From the NCBI GenBank assembly GCA_048976805.1, contig JBHGUR010000020.1:43146-107145 (forward strand): a stretch of DNA of 64,000 nt, given 5' to 3'. Position 1 is the stretch's first letter, and each line of letters opens with the position of its first letter. Shown piece after piece: positions 43,541-52,993 of this stretch. Origin of the DNA: Ectobacillus sp048976805. GTDB lineage: Bacteria; Bacillota; Bacilli; Bacillales; Bacillaceae_G. The notes below the pieces were generated by a model. The model had not been told where the DNA came from and searched no databases. It was given only the letters and a program-made list of their open reading frames with translations. The position numbers and the translations under genes were made by a program.

Positions 43541-43580
43541 AAGAAGAAACAGCAATTGTTAAATTGCTGTTTCTTCTTAT
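43541..43580 (+). terminator. Terminator after clpX
   Basis: A perfect 17-bp stem (43541-43557 with 43562-43578) around GTTA. Confidence 0.9.
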
Positions 43581-43586
43581 TGGATA

Positions 43587-43611
43587 GGCTGTATGAAACG
43601 CTATTGTCGAT
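43587..43611. repeat. Possible relic of a family II repeat end
   Basis: GGCTGTATGAAACGCTATTG and the next 5 nt match the left end of the family II element at 21 of 25 positions. No right end is found within the following 150 bp, so this would be a solo or decayed end in the lonB upstream region. Confidence 0.4.
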
Positions 43612-43735
43612 AAAGCTCGATTGTTGCTTATTTACTTCAAACTTTCATTTGAAGCTCGTTGTCCATTTTTTCTACGTTTAGCTGCTCCCTTACCAGGAAA
43701 TACTAAAGGGTATTAAGGGTTTGGGAGGGATTTAC

Positions 43736-45415
43736 ATGAGCTGGACGAACATCATTTTGCTCGTTCAACTGGCGTTCGGCGTAATTGTCGGTTTGTATTT
43801 TTGGCATTTGCTCCGAAATCAGCGTACGCAAAAGATTTCAATTGATAAAGAATCGAAAAAGGAAATGGAGCAGCTTCAAAAAATGCGCTCTATTTCTTTA
43901 ACGGAGCCGCTGGCGGAACGGGTGCGCCCATCATCTTTTCGGGATATCGTCGGGCAAGAGGATGGTATTAAGGCGCTCAAAGCCGCTCTTTGCGGGCCGA
44001 ATCCGCAGCATGTCATTATTTATGGGCCGCCCGGAGTCGGAAAAACAGCCGCTGCCCGTCTCGTTTTAGAAGAAGCAAAGAAAAATACGAAATCGCCGTT
44101 TCGCCCCAATGCTGCATTTGTGGAACTGGATGCGACAACCGCCCGGTTTGATGAGCGCGGCATCGCCGATCCGTTGATTGGCTCTGTTCATGACCCAATT
44201 TATCAAGGGGCGGGAGCAATGGGACAAGCCGGCATTCCGCAGCCGAAGAAGGGCGCTGTAACAGATGCGCACGGAGGCATTTTGTTTATTGATGAAATTG
44301 GCGAATTGCATCCGATTCAAATGAATAAAATGCTCAAGGTATTGGAAGATCGGAAAGTATTTTTGGAGAGCGCTTATTATAGCGAAGAAAATGCTTTTAT
44401 TCCTACATATATTCATGACATTTTTAAGAATGGCCTTCCTGCCGATTTTCGGCTTGTCGGGGCCACCACCCGTTCTCCTGAGGAAATTCCTCCGGCAATC
44501 CGTTCCCGCTGCTTAGAAGTGTTTTTCCGGGAATTGGATACGGAGGAAATCCAAACAGTAGCGCGCAATGCGGCCAATAAAGTCGGATTGCAAATTAGCG
44601 AAAAGGGAGTTGCGATGATTGGCAATTACGCCCGAAACGGCCGTGAAGCGATTAATCTTGTACAAATTGCAGCCGGGATGGCCATCAATGAAGACCGCGC
44701 CATGATTCAAGATGACCATATTGAATGGGTGATTCATTCCAGCCAATTAACGCCAAAGCACGAAAAGCATGTATATCCAATTCCGAAAATAGGCCTTGTC
44801 AACGGACTCGCTGTGTATGGGCCAAACATGGGAGCTTTATTGGAAATTGAAGTAACAGCGATTCCTGCTGCAGAAAAGGGCGATATTACAATAACGGGGA
44901 TTGTAGAAGAGGAAAGTATTGGGACGCAAGGGAAGTCCATTCGCCGCAAAAGCATGGCAAAAGGCTCAGTGGAGAATGTCGTAACAGTTTTGCGCTCTCT
45001 TAATATGCTGCCATCAGGATACGACATCCATATTAATTTTCCGGGAGGAGTGCCTGTAGATGGCCCATCTGCCGGAATTGCGATTGCGACTGGTGTGTAT
45101 TCCGCTGTTCATGGCGTATATGTTCGTAATGATGTGGCCATGACAGGAGAAGTTAGCATCCACGGGGAAGTGAAGCCTGTGGGAGGCGTCTATGCAAAGG
45201 TAAAAGCTGCCAAAAAAGCGGGTGCGAAAACGGTGCTCATTCCTGCGGAAAATATGCAGCCGATTTTATATTCTATTAAGGGAATTGAAATCGTTCCGGT
45301 ACGCCATTTGCAGGATGTATTTTCCCGCACTTTGGTTGAACAAATTTCCCAAGATTATACAGATATTCTTCCAGCGTCGTTATCTCTTGATGACGGCGAC
45401 GTTCAGTCGATGTAA
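43736..45415 (+). CDS. lonB: Lon-like ATP-dependent protease LonB
   Basis: Membrane-tethered AAA+ Ser-Lys protease, in B. subtilis a forespore-expressed paralogue of LonA. The 559-residue protein has an N-terminal transmembrane helix (residues about 4-23), Walker A GPPGVGKT near 98, Walker B ILFIDEIGE near 181 and the protease site VDGPSAGIA with the catalytic Ser near 446. It lacks the large LonA N-domain. ATG 43736 follows GGGAGGG. A terminator separates it from lonA. Confidence 0.96.
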   Translation: MSWTNIILLVQLAFGVIVGLYFWHLLRNQRTQKISIDKESKKEMEQLQKMRSISLTEPLAERVRPSSFRDIVGQEDGIKALKAALCGPNPQHVIIYGPPGVGKTAAARLVLEEAKKNTKSPFRPNAAFVELDATTARFDERGIADPLIGSVHDPIYQGAGAMGQAGIPQPKKGAVTDAHGGILFIDEIGELHPIQMNKMLKVLEDRKVFLESAYYSEENAFIPTYIHDIFKNGLPADFRLVGATTRSPEEIPPAIRSRCLEVFFRELDTEEIQTVARNAANKVGLQISEKGVAMIGNYARNGREAINLVQIAAGMAINEDRAMIQDDHIEWVIHSSQLTPKHEKHVYPIPKIGLVNGLAVYGPNMGALLEIEVTAIPAAEKGDITITGIVEEESIGTQGKSIRRKSMAKGSVENVVTVLRSLNMLPSGYDIHINFPGGVPVDGPSAGIAIATGVYSAVHGVYVRNDVAMTGEVSIHGEVKPVGGVYAKVKAAKKAGAKTVLIPAENMQPILYSIKGIEIVPVRHLQDVFSRTLVEQISQDYTDILPASLSLDDGDVQSM

Positions 45416-45424
45416 CATACCCGG

Positions 45425-45470
45425 CTTCGTTTAAGCAAAATTGCTTAAGCGAAGTCCATTTTTTGTTTTT
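45425..45470 (+). terminator. Terminator after lonB
   Basis: A 14-bp stem with one wobble pair (45425-45438 with 45441-45454), followed by a T-rich tail. Confidence 0.88.
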
Positions 45471-45554
45471 TCACTCTTTCTGCCATTCTCTGCAATTGCA
45501 TAAATGTTCTATTGTAATATACAATAGGTGAACAGACTACAAATTGGAGGTGCT

Positions 45555-47885
45555 ATGTTGACGATGAAGCAGAATGAAACAATCGTTCCCCTCCTGCCAT
45601 TAAGAGGCATTCTTGTGTATCCAACGATGGTTCTGCATCTTGATGTAGGACGTGAAAAATCTATACAGGCGCTTGAAAATGCGGCAATAGACGAAAATCT
45701 TGTGTTTTTGGTTACGCAAAAAGATGTGAACGTGGAAAACCCAACAAAAGAAGATTTGTACCCGGTGGGAACATTGGCAAAGGTAAAGCAAATGCTAAAA
45801 TTGCCAAACGGCACCATTCGTGTGCTCGTAGAAGGATTACATAGAGCGGAAATTATCGATTTTCAAGAAGATGAACATGTGGTGAACGCCACGATTCATA
45901 TACTAGAGGATGAAGCGGAAGGCGATTTGGAAGAAAAAGCGCTCATGCGCAAGCTTGTAGAATTATTTGAGCAATATATCAAGCTATCTAAAAAGATCTC
46001 CAATGAAACCTTCGCTACGGTAGTGGACGTGGAAGAGCCCGGACGTTTAGCGGACTTAATCGCTTCCCACCTTCCTTTAAAAATGAAGGAAAAGCAGGAA
46101 GTATTAGAAATCGTTAATATTAAAGAGCGACTACATAAGCTAATTTCTTTTATTGAAGATGAGAAAGAATTGTTGAATTTAGAGAAGAAAATTGGCCAGC
46201 GCGTCAAACGCTCGATGGAGCGTACGCAAAAGGAATATTTCTTGCGCGAACAAATGAAGGCGATTCAAAAAGAGCTTGGCGAGAAGGAAGGAAAAGGCGG
46301 CGAAGTAGAGGAACTGCGCGAGAAGATCGAGAATTCCGGCATGCCAAAGGAAACGCAAGAAGCGGCACTAAGGGAGTTGGACCGGTATGAAAAGCTGCCG
46401 GCAAGCTCTGCCGAAAGCGGCGTTATCCGCAACTATATTGACTGGCTTCTTGCCTTGCCATGGACAGATGCAACAGAGGACATTCTAGACATTCACCGTG
46501 CCGAAAAAATTTTAAATGAAGACCACTTCGGTTTAGAGCAGGTGAAGGAACGCGTGCTTGAATATCTGGCGGTACAAAAGCTTACCCGTTCGTTAAAAGG
46601 GCCGATTCTTTGTTTAGTCGGGCCTCCGGGAGTCGGAAAAACATCATTGGCCCGTTCTATCGCAAAATCATTAAACCGCAACTTCGTCCGCGTATCGCTT
46701 GGCGGGGTTCGGGATGAATCCGAAATTCGCGGCCATCGCAGAACGTATGTCGGGGCGATGCCAGGGCGTATTATTCAAGGCATGAAAAAGGCGAAAACTA
46801 TTAATCCTGTATTTTTGCTAGATGAAATTGATAAAATGTCCAGCGACTTTCGCGGCGACCCGTCCGCGGCGTTGTTAGAAGTATTAGATCCGGAGCAAAA
46901 TCATAATTTTAGCGATCATTATATTGAAGAGCCGTATGATTTATCCAAGGTAATGTTTATCGCAACTGCCAACACGCTCTCAACCATCCCGGGCCCGCTG
47001 CTTGACCGGATGGAGGTAATTTCTATCGCTGGCTACACAGAGCTTGAAAAGCTGCATATCGCCCGCGATCATCTTCTTCCCAAGCAAGTGAAGGAACACG
47101 GACTGGGGAAAGGAAACATGCAAATCCGCGATGATGCCCTGCTTGATATTATTCGTTATTATACACGGGAAGCGGGAGTGCGTACGCTCGAGCGCCAGCT
47201 GGCTACAGTGTGCCGTAAAGCGGCGCGCATTCTTGTGACAGAGGATAGAAAACGTGTCGTTGTAACCGAAAAGAATTTAGAGGAATTTTTAGGAAAGAAG
47301 AAATTCCGCTACGGCGAAGCGGAGCTTCAGGATCAGGTCGGCGTGGCGACCGGATTGGCCTATACGGTTGCCGGCGGCGATACGCTCGCTATTGAGGTAT
47401 CCTTATATCCAGGAAAAGGAAAGCTTATTTTGACAGGAAAGCTTGGAGACGTAATGAAAGAATCGGCACAGGCAGCTTTTAGCTATATTCGTTCGCGCGC
47501 TGAAGAACTGCATATTGATCCGGATTTTTATGAGAAAAACGATATTCACATTCACGTACCGGAAGGAGCAGTGCCAAAGGACGGCCCATCTGCCGGAATT
47601 ACAATGGCGACCGCCCTCATCTCGGTATTGACAGGCAAGCCTGTGAGCAAAGATGTGGGGATGACCGGCGAAATTACATTGCGAGGGCGCGTCTTGCCGA
47701 TTGGCGGATTAAAGGAAAAATCGTTGAGCGCCCACCGCGCAGGGTTAAAAAAGGTTATTATTCCAGCTGAGAACGAGAAGGACTTAGATGATATTCCGGA
47801 TAGCGTGAAGGAAAATATTATGTTTGTCCCTGTTTCCCACTTGGACCAAGTGCTGGAGCATGCGTTAGTAGGAGTGAAACAATGA
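45555..47885 (+). CDS. lonA: ATP-dependent protease LonA
   Basis: Cytosolic AAA+ Ser-Lys protease for damaged and regulatory proteins. It has 776 residues: a LAN substrate-binding domain (LPLRGILVYPTMVLHL from about 13), a coiled middle part, Walker A GPPGVGKT near 356, Walker B VFLLDEIDK near 418 and the protease motif KDGPSAGIT with Ser near 678. ATG 45555 follows GGAGGTG; the in-frame ATG 45528 has no site. engB begins at its stop (ATGA overlap). Confidence 0.97.
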   Translation: MLTMKQNETIVPLLPLRGILVYPTMVLHLDVGREKSIQALENAAIDENLVFLVTQKDVNVENPTKEDLYPVGTLAKVKQMLKLPNGTIRVLVEGLHRAEIIDFQEDEHVVNATIHILEDEAEGDLEEKALMRKLVELFEQYIKLSKKISNETFATVVDVEEPGRLADLIASHLPLKMKEKQEVLEIVNIKERLHKLISFIEDEKELLNLEKKIGQRVKRSMERTQKEYFLREQMKAIQKELGEKEGKGGEVEELREKIENSGMPKETQEAALRELDRYEKLPASSAESGVIRNYIDWLLALPWTDATEDILDIHRAEKILNEDHFGLEQVKERVLEYLAVQKLTRSLKGPILCLVGPPGVGKTSLARSIAKSLNRNFVRVSLGGVRDESEIRGHRRTYVGAMPGRIIQGMKKAKTINPVFLLDEIDKMSSDFRGDPSAALLEVLDPEQNHNFSDHYIEEPYDLSKVMFIATANTLSTIPGPLLDRMEVISIAGYTELEKLHIARDHLLPKQVKEHGLGKGNMQIRDDALLDIIRYYTREAGVRTLERQLATVCRKAARILVTEDRKRVVVTEKNLEEFLGKKKFRYGEAELQDQVGVATGLAYTVAGGDTLAIEVSLYPGKGKLILTGKLGDVMKESAQAAFSYIRSRAEELHIDPDFYEKNDIHIHVPEGAVPKDGPSAGITMATALISVLTGKPVSKDVGMTGEITLRGRVLPIGGLKEKSLSAHRAGLKKVIIPAENEKDLDDIPDSVKENIMFVPVSHLDQVLEHALVGVKQ

Positions 47886-48484
47886 AGGTAACAAAATCAG
47901 AAATTGTCATCAGTGCCGTAAAGCCGGAGCAATACCCGGAGAGCGACATTCCAGAGATTGCGTTGGCAGGCCGGTCTAACGTCGGAAAATCGTCTTTTAT
48001 TAATAAGATGCTGAATCGAAAGGCGTTGGCGCGCATTTCTTCAAAGCCGGGCAAAACACAAACGCTGAATTTCTATATAATTAACGATATGATGCATTTT
48101 GTGGATGTTCCCGGCTACGGCTATGCGAAGGTGTCTAAAAAAGAAAAAGAAATATGGGGCAAGATGATTGAAACATATTTTACGACGAGAGAACAGCTTA
48201 AGGCCGTTGTTTTGATTGTAGATTTGCGCCATCCGCCTACAAACGATGATGTTATGATGTATGATTTCCTAAAGCATTATGAAATCCCTGTGATTGTCGT
48301 CGCAACTAAAGCTGACAAAATTCCAAGAGGAAAGTGGCAAAAGCATCTCAAAATTGTAAAAGAGACGCTTCAGATCGAGAAAGGGGACAGTGTTGTATTG
48401 TTTTCTTCTGAAACCGGGCTTGGAAAAGAGGAAGCGTGGAAAGCAATTCAGCATTTCGTGAAAATGGAAACCGAAAACGTGTAA
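47882..48484 (+). CDS. engB: Ribosome biogenesis GTPase EngB (YsxC)
   Basis: Essential GTPase for late 50S assembly. The 200 residues carry G1 GRSNVGKSS near 30, G3 DVPGYG near 75, G4 TKADK near 141 and G5 SSETG near 175. Its ATG overlaps the lonA stop by 4 nt, so the two are translationally coupled, as in many Bacilli. Confidence 0.96.
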   Translation: MKVTKSEIVISAVKPEQYPESDIPEIALAGRSNVGKSSFINKMLNRKALARISSKPGKTQTLNFYIINDMMHFVDVPGYGYAKVSKKEKEIWGKMIETYFTTREQLKAVVLIVDLRHPPTNDDVMMYDFLKHYEIPVIVVATKADKIPRGKWQKHLKIVKETLQIEKGDSVVLFSSETGLGKEEAWKAIQHFVKMETENV

Positions 48485-48506
48485 CGGACAGTTACACGTT
48501 TTTTTA
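48475..48506 (+). terminator. Terminator after engB
   Basis: AACGTGTAAC pairs with GTTACACGTT, followed by a T-run. Confidence 0.9.
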
Positions 48507-49047
48507 TTGAAAATATAGGAATCATTCTTTAGGATTTGTGGAAATTATTAGAAGAAGCATCTGCTGTCAAGTTCTTGCAGGTATTGGTATAATGAAAATA
48601 TAGATAGTGTTACGAAAAAGCGGATTGAATGTACAGTTTGCAGATTTTGCATTTGTATACCCTCTATCTGCCATACAAACATAGAACTCGCGCAACGCAG
48701 GACAAAATAGCATTGGGGCTCATTCTCTCTATGGTTTTCTGCGGCATAGGGCAGGAACAGCATTTGGCTGTTGCAGCGGGACGCGCGCTCCTCTCTAAAA
48801 AAGAGTTTAAAACGTTTTTTAGTTTCTTATTATGAAATAGATTCCACAGCTTGATTCCACCGTATTTTTTTGATAACGTTCAAGATGAAGTCGATGTTTC
48901 GGGATTTTTGTAGAATCAGACTTGCGATTTTCATGGTGCATTTTATATATAATAATCGGATGTTCACAGTTTTGTAAGATTTAAGCTATGCAAGTTGTAT
49001 TATTATAGTGATTAGATGAATAAATCGGGTAAAGGGGGACACGCAAA
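48507..49047 (+). promoter_or_regulatory. hemA upstream region
   Basis: About 540 bp without a supported gene. Short frames exist on both strands (for example 48629-48835) but lack ribosome sites. The hemA promoter must lie here; an AT-rich stretch near 48990-49020 is the likely place, but no clear PerR box was found. Confidence 0.4.
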
Positions 49048-50385
49048 GTGCATATTGTTGTTGTTGGTGTTAATTATCGAACTGCCCCTGTAGAAATTCG
49101 CGAAAAGCTGTCCTTTCAGCCAACAGACCTAGAACACGCCATGCAGCAGCTCCAGCAGCAAAAAAGCATATTAGAGAATGTGATTGTCTCAACATGCAAC
49201 CGTACGGAAGTATATGCTGTTGTAGACCAGCTGCATACAGGCAGATATTATATTAAACAGTTTTTAGCTGGTTGGTTTGGATTGCCAATTGAGGAATTTT
49301 CTCCGTTTCTCTCCATTTGGGAGGATGATGGCGCCGTTGAGCATCTGTTTCGTGTAACGTGCGGATTGGATTCTATGGTAGTTGGGGAGACGCAAATCTT
49401 AGGGCAAATCCGCTCCAGCTTTTTGCAGGCGCAGCAAATGCAAACGACCGGGACAATTTTTAACGAGCTGTTCAAGCAGGCAGTTACGTTGGCCAAGCGT
49501 GCTCATTCTGAGACGACAATCGGTGCAAATGCCGTATCTGTCAGCTATGCGGCCGTAGAGCTTGCAAAGAAGATTTTTGGAGATTTGCAGGATTGCCACG
49601 TATTAATTTTAGGGGCGGGAAAAATGGGCGAATTAGCGCTTCAAAATTTGCGCGGCAATGGTGTTGGGAAAGTTACTGTTATGAACCGCACGCTTGAGAA
49701 GGCGGAAGCGATGGCTGAAAAATATACGGGACATGCGAAGCCGCTAGAGAATTTGCATAGCGCTCTTGCCGAGGCGGATATTTTAATCAGTTCTACAGGT
49801 GCAACAAACTATGTTATCACTAAAGAGATGATGGAAATAGTAGAAAAGCAGCGACGCGGCCGCCCAATTTTTATGGTTGATATTGCTGTTCCGCGCGATC
49901 TTGACCCGAATATTAACGGTCTAGAAAGTGTTTTTTTATACGATATTGATGATTTACAAGGAATTGTCGAAGCGAACAAAGAAGAACGTATGCGGGAAGC
50001 TGAAAAAATCGGCCTGATGATTGAGGAAGAGATCGTCGTTTTTAAAGCATGGATGAGTACGCTCGGGGTTGTGCCGTTAATTTCAGCTCTGCGGGAAAAA
50101 GCGTTGGCGATTCAAAGCGAAACGATGCGAAGCATTGAACGGAAAATTCCTACTTTAACAGAGCGTGAGCGAAAGTTGATTAGTAAGCATACAAAGAGCA
50201 TTATTAATCAAATGTTAAAAGACCCGATTCTCGTTGCCAAAGAACTGGCTGCTGAGCCAAATGCTCAAGAAAACCTAGAACTGTTTGCGAAAATCTTCAA
50301 TTTGGATTTTGCAAAGGAAACAGAAGGCAGGCCAGAACAGCGGGAGCGAAAACAAAGCTGGATTGCATCCGCCCGTTCCTTATAG
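49048..50385 (+). CDS. hemA: Glutamyl-tRNA reductase
   Basis: Reduces glutamyl-tRNA to glutamate-1-semialdehyde, the first committed step of heme synthesis. The 445-residue protein has the catalytic Cys 50 in STCNRTEVY, the substrate-binding GLDSMVVGETQILGQ near 107, an NADPH-binding ILGAGKMG near 188, and a C-terminal dimerisation helix. The GTG start follows AAAGGGGGACACG. First gene of hemAXCDBL. Confidence 0.97.
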   Translation: MHIVVVGVNYRTAPVEIREKLSFQPTDLEHAMQQLQQQKSILENVIVSTCNRTEVYAVVDQLHTGRYYIKQFLAGWFGLPIEEFSPFLSIWEDDGAVEHLFRVTCGLDSMVVGETQILGQIRSSFLQAQQMQTTGTIFNELFKQAVTLAKRAHSETTIGANAVSVSYAAVELAKKIFGDLQDCHVLILGAGKMGELALQNLRGNGVGKVTVMNRTLEKAEAMAEKYTGHAKPLENLHSALAEADILISSTGATNYVITKEMMEIVEKQRRGRPIFMVDIAVPRDLDPNINGLESVFLYDIDDLQGIVEANKEERMREAEKIGLMIEEEIVVFKAWMSTLGVVPLISALREKALAIQSETMRSIERKIPTLTERERKLISKHTKSIINQMLKDPILVAKELAAEPNAQENLELFAKIFNLDFAKETEGRPEQRERKQSWIASARSL

Positions 50386-50398
50386 AAGGAGCTGCAAG

Positions 50399-51232
50399 AT
50401 GGGAATCCTTGACAACAGCATTGTTTATCACGTTGCCATTGTGTTGTATGCTTGCAGCGTCAGTCTTTATTTTATAGATTATTTTCAAAGTAACCAAAAG
50501 GCAAATCGAACTGCCTTTTGGTTACTTGCTATTGTATGGGTATTACATACGATTTTCATGTTTATGCGGGCAGCAGAGGCAACGGTGAATCCTATTTTGA
50601 CATTGGTATCAGGCACATATTTTTATGTATGGCTATTAATTGCTTTATCGCTTATCATGAACCGGGTGCTCCGGGTAGATTTTCTCGTGTTTTTTACAAA
50701 TGTGATTGCTTTTGGTGTAAGCGCGTTCTCTATTTTTACTCCATTTGGCAAAACAACGCCGATATTGGCTAACCGATTAATTTCAGAGCTTGTATATGTT
50801 CACGTAGGAATGGCGTTTATCGCGTATGCGACATTTACAGTATCGTTTATTTTTTCGATTATGTATTTGCTGCAATATCGCCTGCTAAAGCAGAAAAAGT
50901 GGAATGCCCGCTTGCAGCGCCTTGGCAATTTATCAAATCTTGATGCCATGGCATACGGCTTAAATTTATTTTCAGTGCCTTTTTTCTTTTTTGCGCTATT
51001 GCTCGGGTGTATTTGGGCATACGCAAAAATTGATAACTTCCATTGGTACGACCCGAAGGTAATTGGGTCTTTTGTCGTATTGCTCGTTTATAGCACCGGC
51101 TTATATTTGCACGCTTCTGATATACTGCAAGGAAAAAATGTCGCAGCTTGGAATGTAGGCGCATTTCTTGTTATGCTAATTAATATCTTTTTATTTACAA
51201 GTTTATCTTCATTCCATTTATGGTATTTCTAA
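50399..51232 (+). CDS. hemX: HemX, cytochrome c assembly (CcsA-like) membrane protein
   Basis: A 277-residue protein with eight transmembrane helices, of the CcsA/HemX family. In B. subtilis HemX lowers the amount of HemA. Family features include YVHVGMAFIAYATF and the late WAYAKIDNFHWYDPK with conserved His and Trp. ATG 50399 follows AGAAGGAG, 13 bp after hemA; an in-frame start at 50285 lies inside hemA. Confidence 0.93.
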   Translation: MGILDNSIVYHVAIVLYACSVSLYFIDYFQSNQKANRTAFWLLAIVWVLHTIFMFMRAAEATVNPILTLVSGTYFYVWLLIALSLIMNRVLRVDFLVFFTNVIAFGVSAFSIFTPFGKTTPILANRLISELVYVHVGMAFIAYATFTVSFIFSIMYLLQYRLLKQKKWNARLQRLGNLSNLDAMAYGLNLFSVPFFFFALLLGCIWAYAKIDNFHWYDPKVIGSFVVLLVYSTGLYLHASDILQGKNVAAWNVGAFLVMLINIFLFTSLSSFHLWYF

Positions 51233-51249
51233 ACGTAGGAGAGAATCTT

Positions 51250-52176
51250 ATGCGCAAAATTATTGTAGGCTCTAGAACAAGCAAACTTGCATTAACACAA
51301 ACGAATTGGGTAATTGACCAGTTAAAGAAGCTCGGTTTGCCGTATGAGTTTGAAGTAAAGGAAATCGTAACTAAGGGCGATGTCATTTTAGATGTAACGC
51401 TTTCCAAGGTAGGCGGCAAAGGGCTGTTCGTAAAGGAAATTGAACAGGCGATGTTAAATAGGGAAATCGACATGGCAGTTCATAGCATGAAAGATATGCC
51501 GGCTATATTGCCGGAAGGCTTAACGATCGGCTGCGTCCCTAAGCGTGTTGATCCGCGCGATGCGTTCATTTCCAAAACAGGCGCAAAGCTGGAAGAGCTC
51601 CCACAAGGCGCGGTTATTGGGACAAGCAGCTTGCGCCGCAGCAGCCAATTGCTGTTTGCGCGTCCAGATTTGCAAGTGAAGTGGATTCGCGGCAATATTG
51701 ACACACGTTTACGCAAACTGCGCGAAGAGGATTATGATGCGATTGTGCTTGCAGCAGCCGGCTTAAAACGCATGGGCTGGGCAGATGATGTAATTACCGG
51801 TTACTTAGAGCCTGATATGTGCATTCCGGCGGTAGGACAAGGTGCCCTGGCGATTGAATGCCGCGCGGACGACAAAGAATTGCTAGAAGCATTGCAGCTT
51901 TTCAATGACGAAATGACAGAAAGGGCGGTAGCGGCGGAGCGTGTGTTTCTTCATAAGCTTGAGGGTGGCTGCCAAGTTCCGATTGCCGGCTATGCAACAA
52001 TTACCGGGCAAGGTGATATCGAGCTGGCCGCTTTGGTCGGCTCTAAGGATGGCTCAGTGCTGTTAAAAGAAGCCGTAATAGGGCAAGATCCGCAGCAGGT
52101 TGGGGAAATGGCGGCGAAGTTGCTGCTAGAACGCGGCGCAAAAACATTAATTGATGAAGTAAAGGAGCAGGAGTAA
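51250..52176 (+). CDS. hemC: Porphobilinogen deaminase (hydroxymethylbilane synthase)
   Basis: Joins four porphobilinogens into hydroxymethylbilane. The 308 residues include the start MRKIIVGSRTSKLALTQ, the basic substrate site (GTSSLRRSSQL near 124, IRGNIDTRL), and the cysteine that carries the dipyrromethane cofactor in GGCQVPIAGYA near 241. ATG 51250 follows TAGGAGAG. hemD starts 1 nt after its stop. Confidence 0.97.
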   Translation: MRKIIVGSRTSKLALTQTNWVIDQLKKLGLPYEFEVKEIVTKGDVILDVTLSKVGGKGLFVKEIEQAMLNREIDMAVHSMKDMPAILPEGLTIGCVPKRVDPRDAFISKTGAKLEELPQGAVIGTSSLRRSSQLLFARPDLQVKWIRGNIDTRLRKLREEDYDAIVLAAAGLKRMGWADDVITGYLEPDMCIPAVGQGALAIECRADDKELLEALQLFNDEMTERAVAAERVFLHKLEGGCQVPIAGYATITGQGDIELAALVGSKDGSVLLKEAVIGQDPQQVGEMAAKLLLERGAKTLIDEVKEQE

Positions 52177-52177
52177 G

Positions 52178-52957
52178 ATGGCATCTCTTGCTCCTCTTTC
52201 TAGGAAAAGAATTTTGATTACACGGGCAAAGGAACAGGCGGGCGCAATGGCACAAGCCGTTCGCAAATACGGCGGGGTTCCTGTGGAAATTCCGCTGCTG
52301 CATCTTGTGCCGTCAGAGGGTATGCAAAAATATAAAAATCTTAGTATATATAATTGGATTATTTTTACAAGCCAAAATGGAGTGCGTTTTTTTTTGGAGG
52401 GGCTTGGGAAAGAAAGAATCCCCCTGTCTGTAAAGATTGCTGCTGTCGGGGAAAAAACGAAAGGCATGTTAGAAAAGGCCGGTTATACTGTCGCTTTTGT
52501 GCCGAGTGCCTATGTTGCAGAAGTATTTGTGAAGGAATTCACGCCTTTGGTAAAAGCGGGCGAGCGCGTTTTATTTCCGAAAGGAGACTTGGCCCGCGAT
52601 GTGATTCCGATCGGACTGCGGGCGAGCGGTGTTATGCTTGATGAAGCGGTTGCTTATGAAACGAAGCATAATGAAGCAGCAAGGGCGCGGCTCATTGCCG
52701 CTTTGCAGGAGGAGAAAGTTGATGTGATTACCTTTACGAGTCCGTCGACGGTTACGGCATTTGTTGTACTTCTTGAGGGCACAGAGTGGAGACAATGGGT
52801 GAAAAGGTGTACAATTGGATGTATCGGACCTGTCACAGAACAGGAGGCTTGCAAATATTTCGACTTTCTCATTGTCCCTAAACAATATACAATTGAGGCG
52901 CTTCTCGAGAGCGTTGCAAAATATTTTGAGGACAATGGTACAATCAGGATACAATAA
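52178..52957 (+). CDS. hemD: Uroporphyrinogen-III synthase
   Basis: Closes and inverts ring D to give uroporphyrinogen III. The 259-residue protein is divergent as usual for HemD, with two alpha/beta lobes and recognisable segments NWIIFTSQNGVRFFLE near 59, VLFPKGDLARD near 130 and VDVITFTSPSTVTAF near 178. Position between hemC and hemB confirms the call. Confidence 0.93.
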   Translation: MASLAPLSRKRILITRAKEQAGAMAQAVRKYGGVPVEIPLLHLVPSEGMQKYKNLSIYNWIIFTSQNGVRFFLEGLGKERIPLSVKIAAVGEKTKGMLEKAGYTVAFVPSAYVAEVFVKEFTPLVKAGERVLFPKGDLARDVIPIGLRASGVMLDEAVAYETKHNEAARARLIAALQEEKVDVITFTSPSTVTAFVVLLEGTEWRQWVKRCTIGCIGPVTEQEACKYFDFLIVPKQYTIEALLESVAKYFEDNGTIRIQ

Positions 52958-52993
52958 GGGATAGATATCTAATAGAATTGGAGATGGAAGGCA

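Noticed and set aside
48629..48835. Sixty-eight-codon frame upstream of hemA, and an opposite frame at 48548-48763
   Set aside because: Neither has a ribosome site or protein-like conservation signals that I can see.
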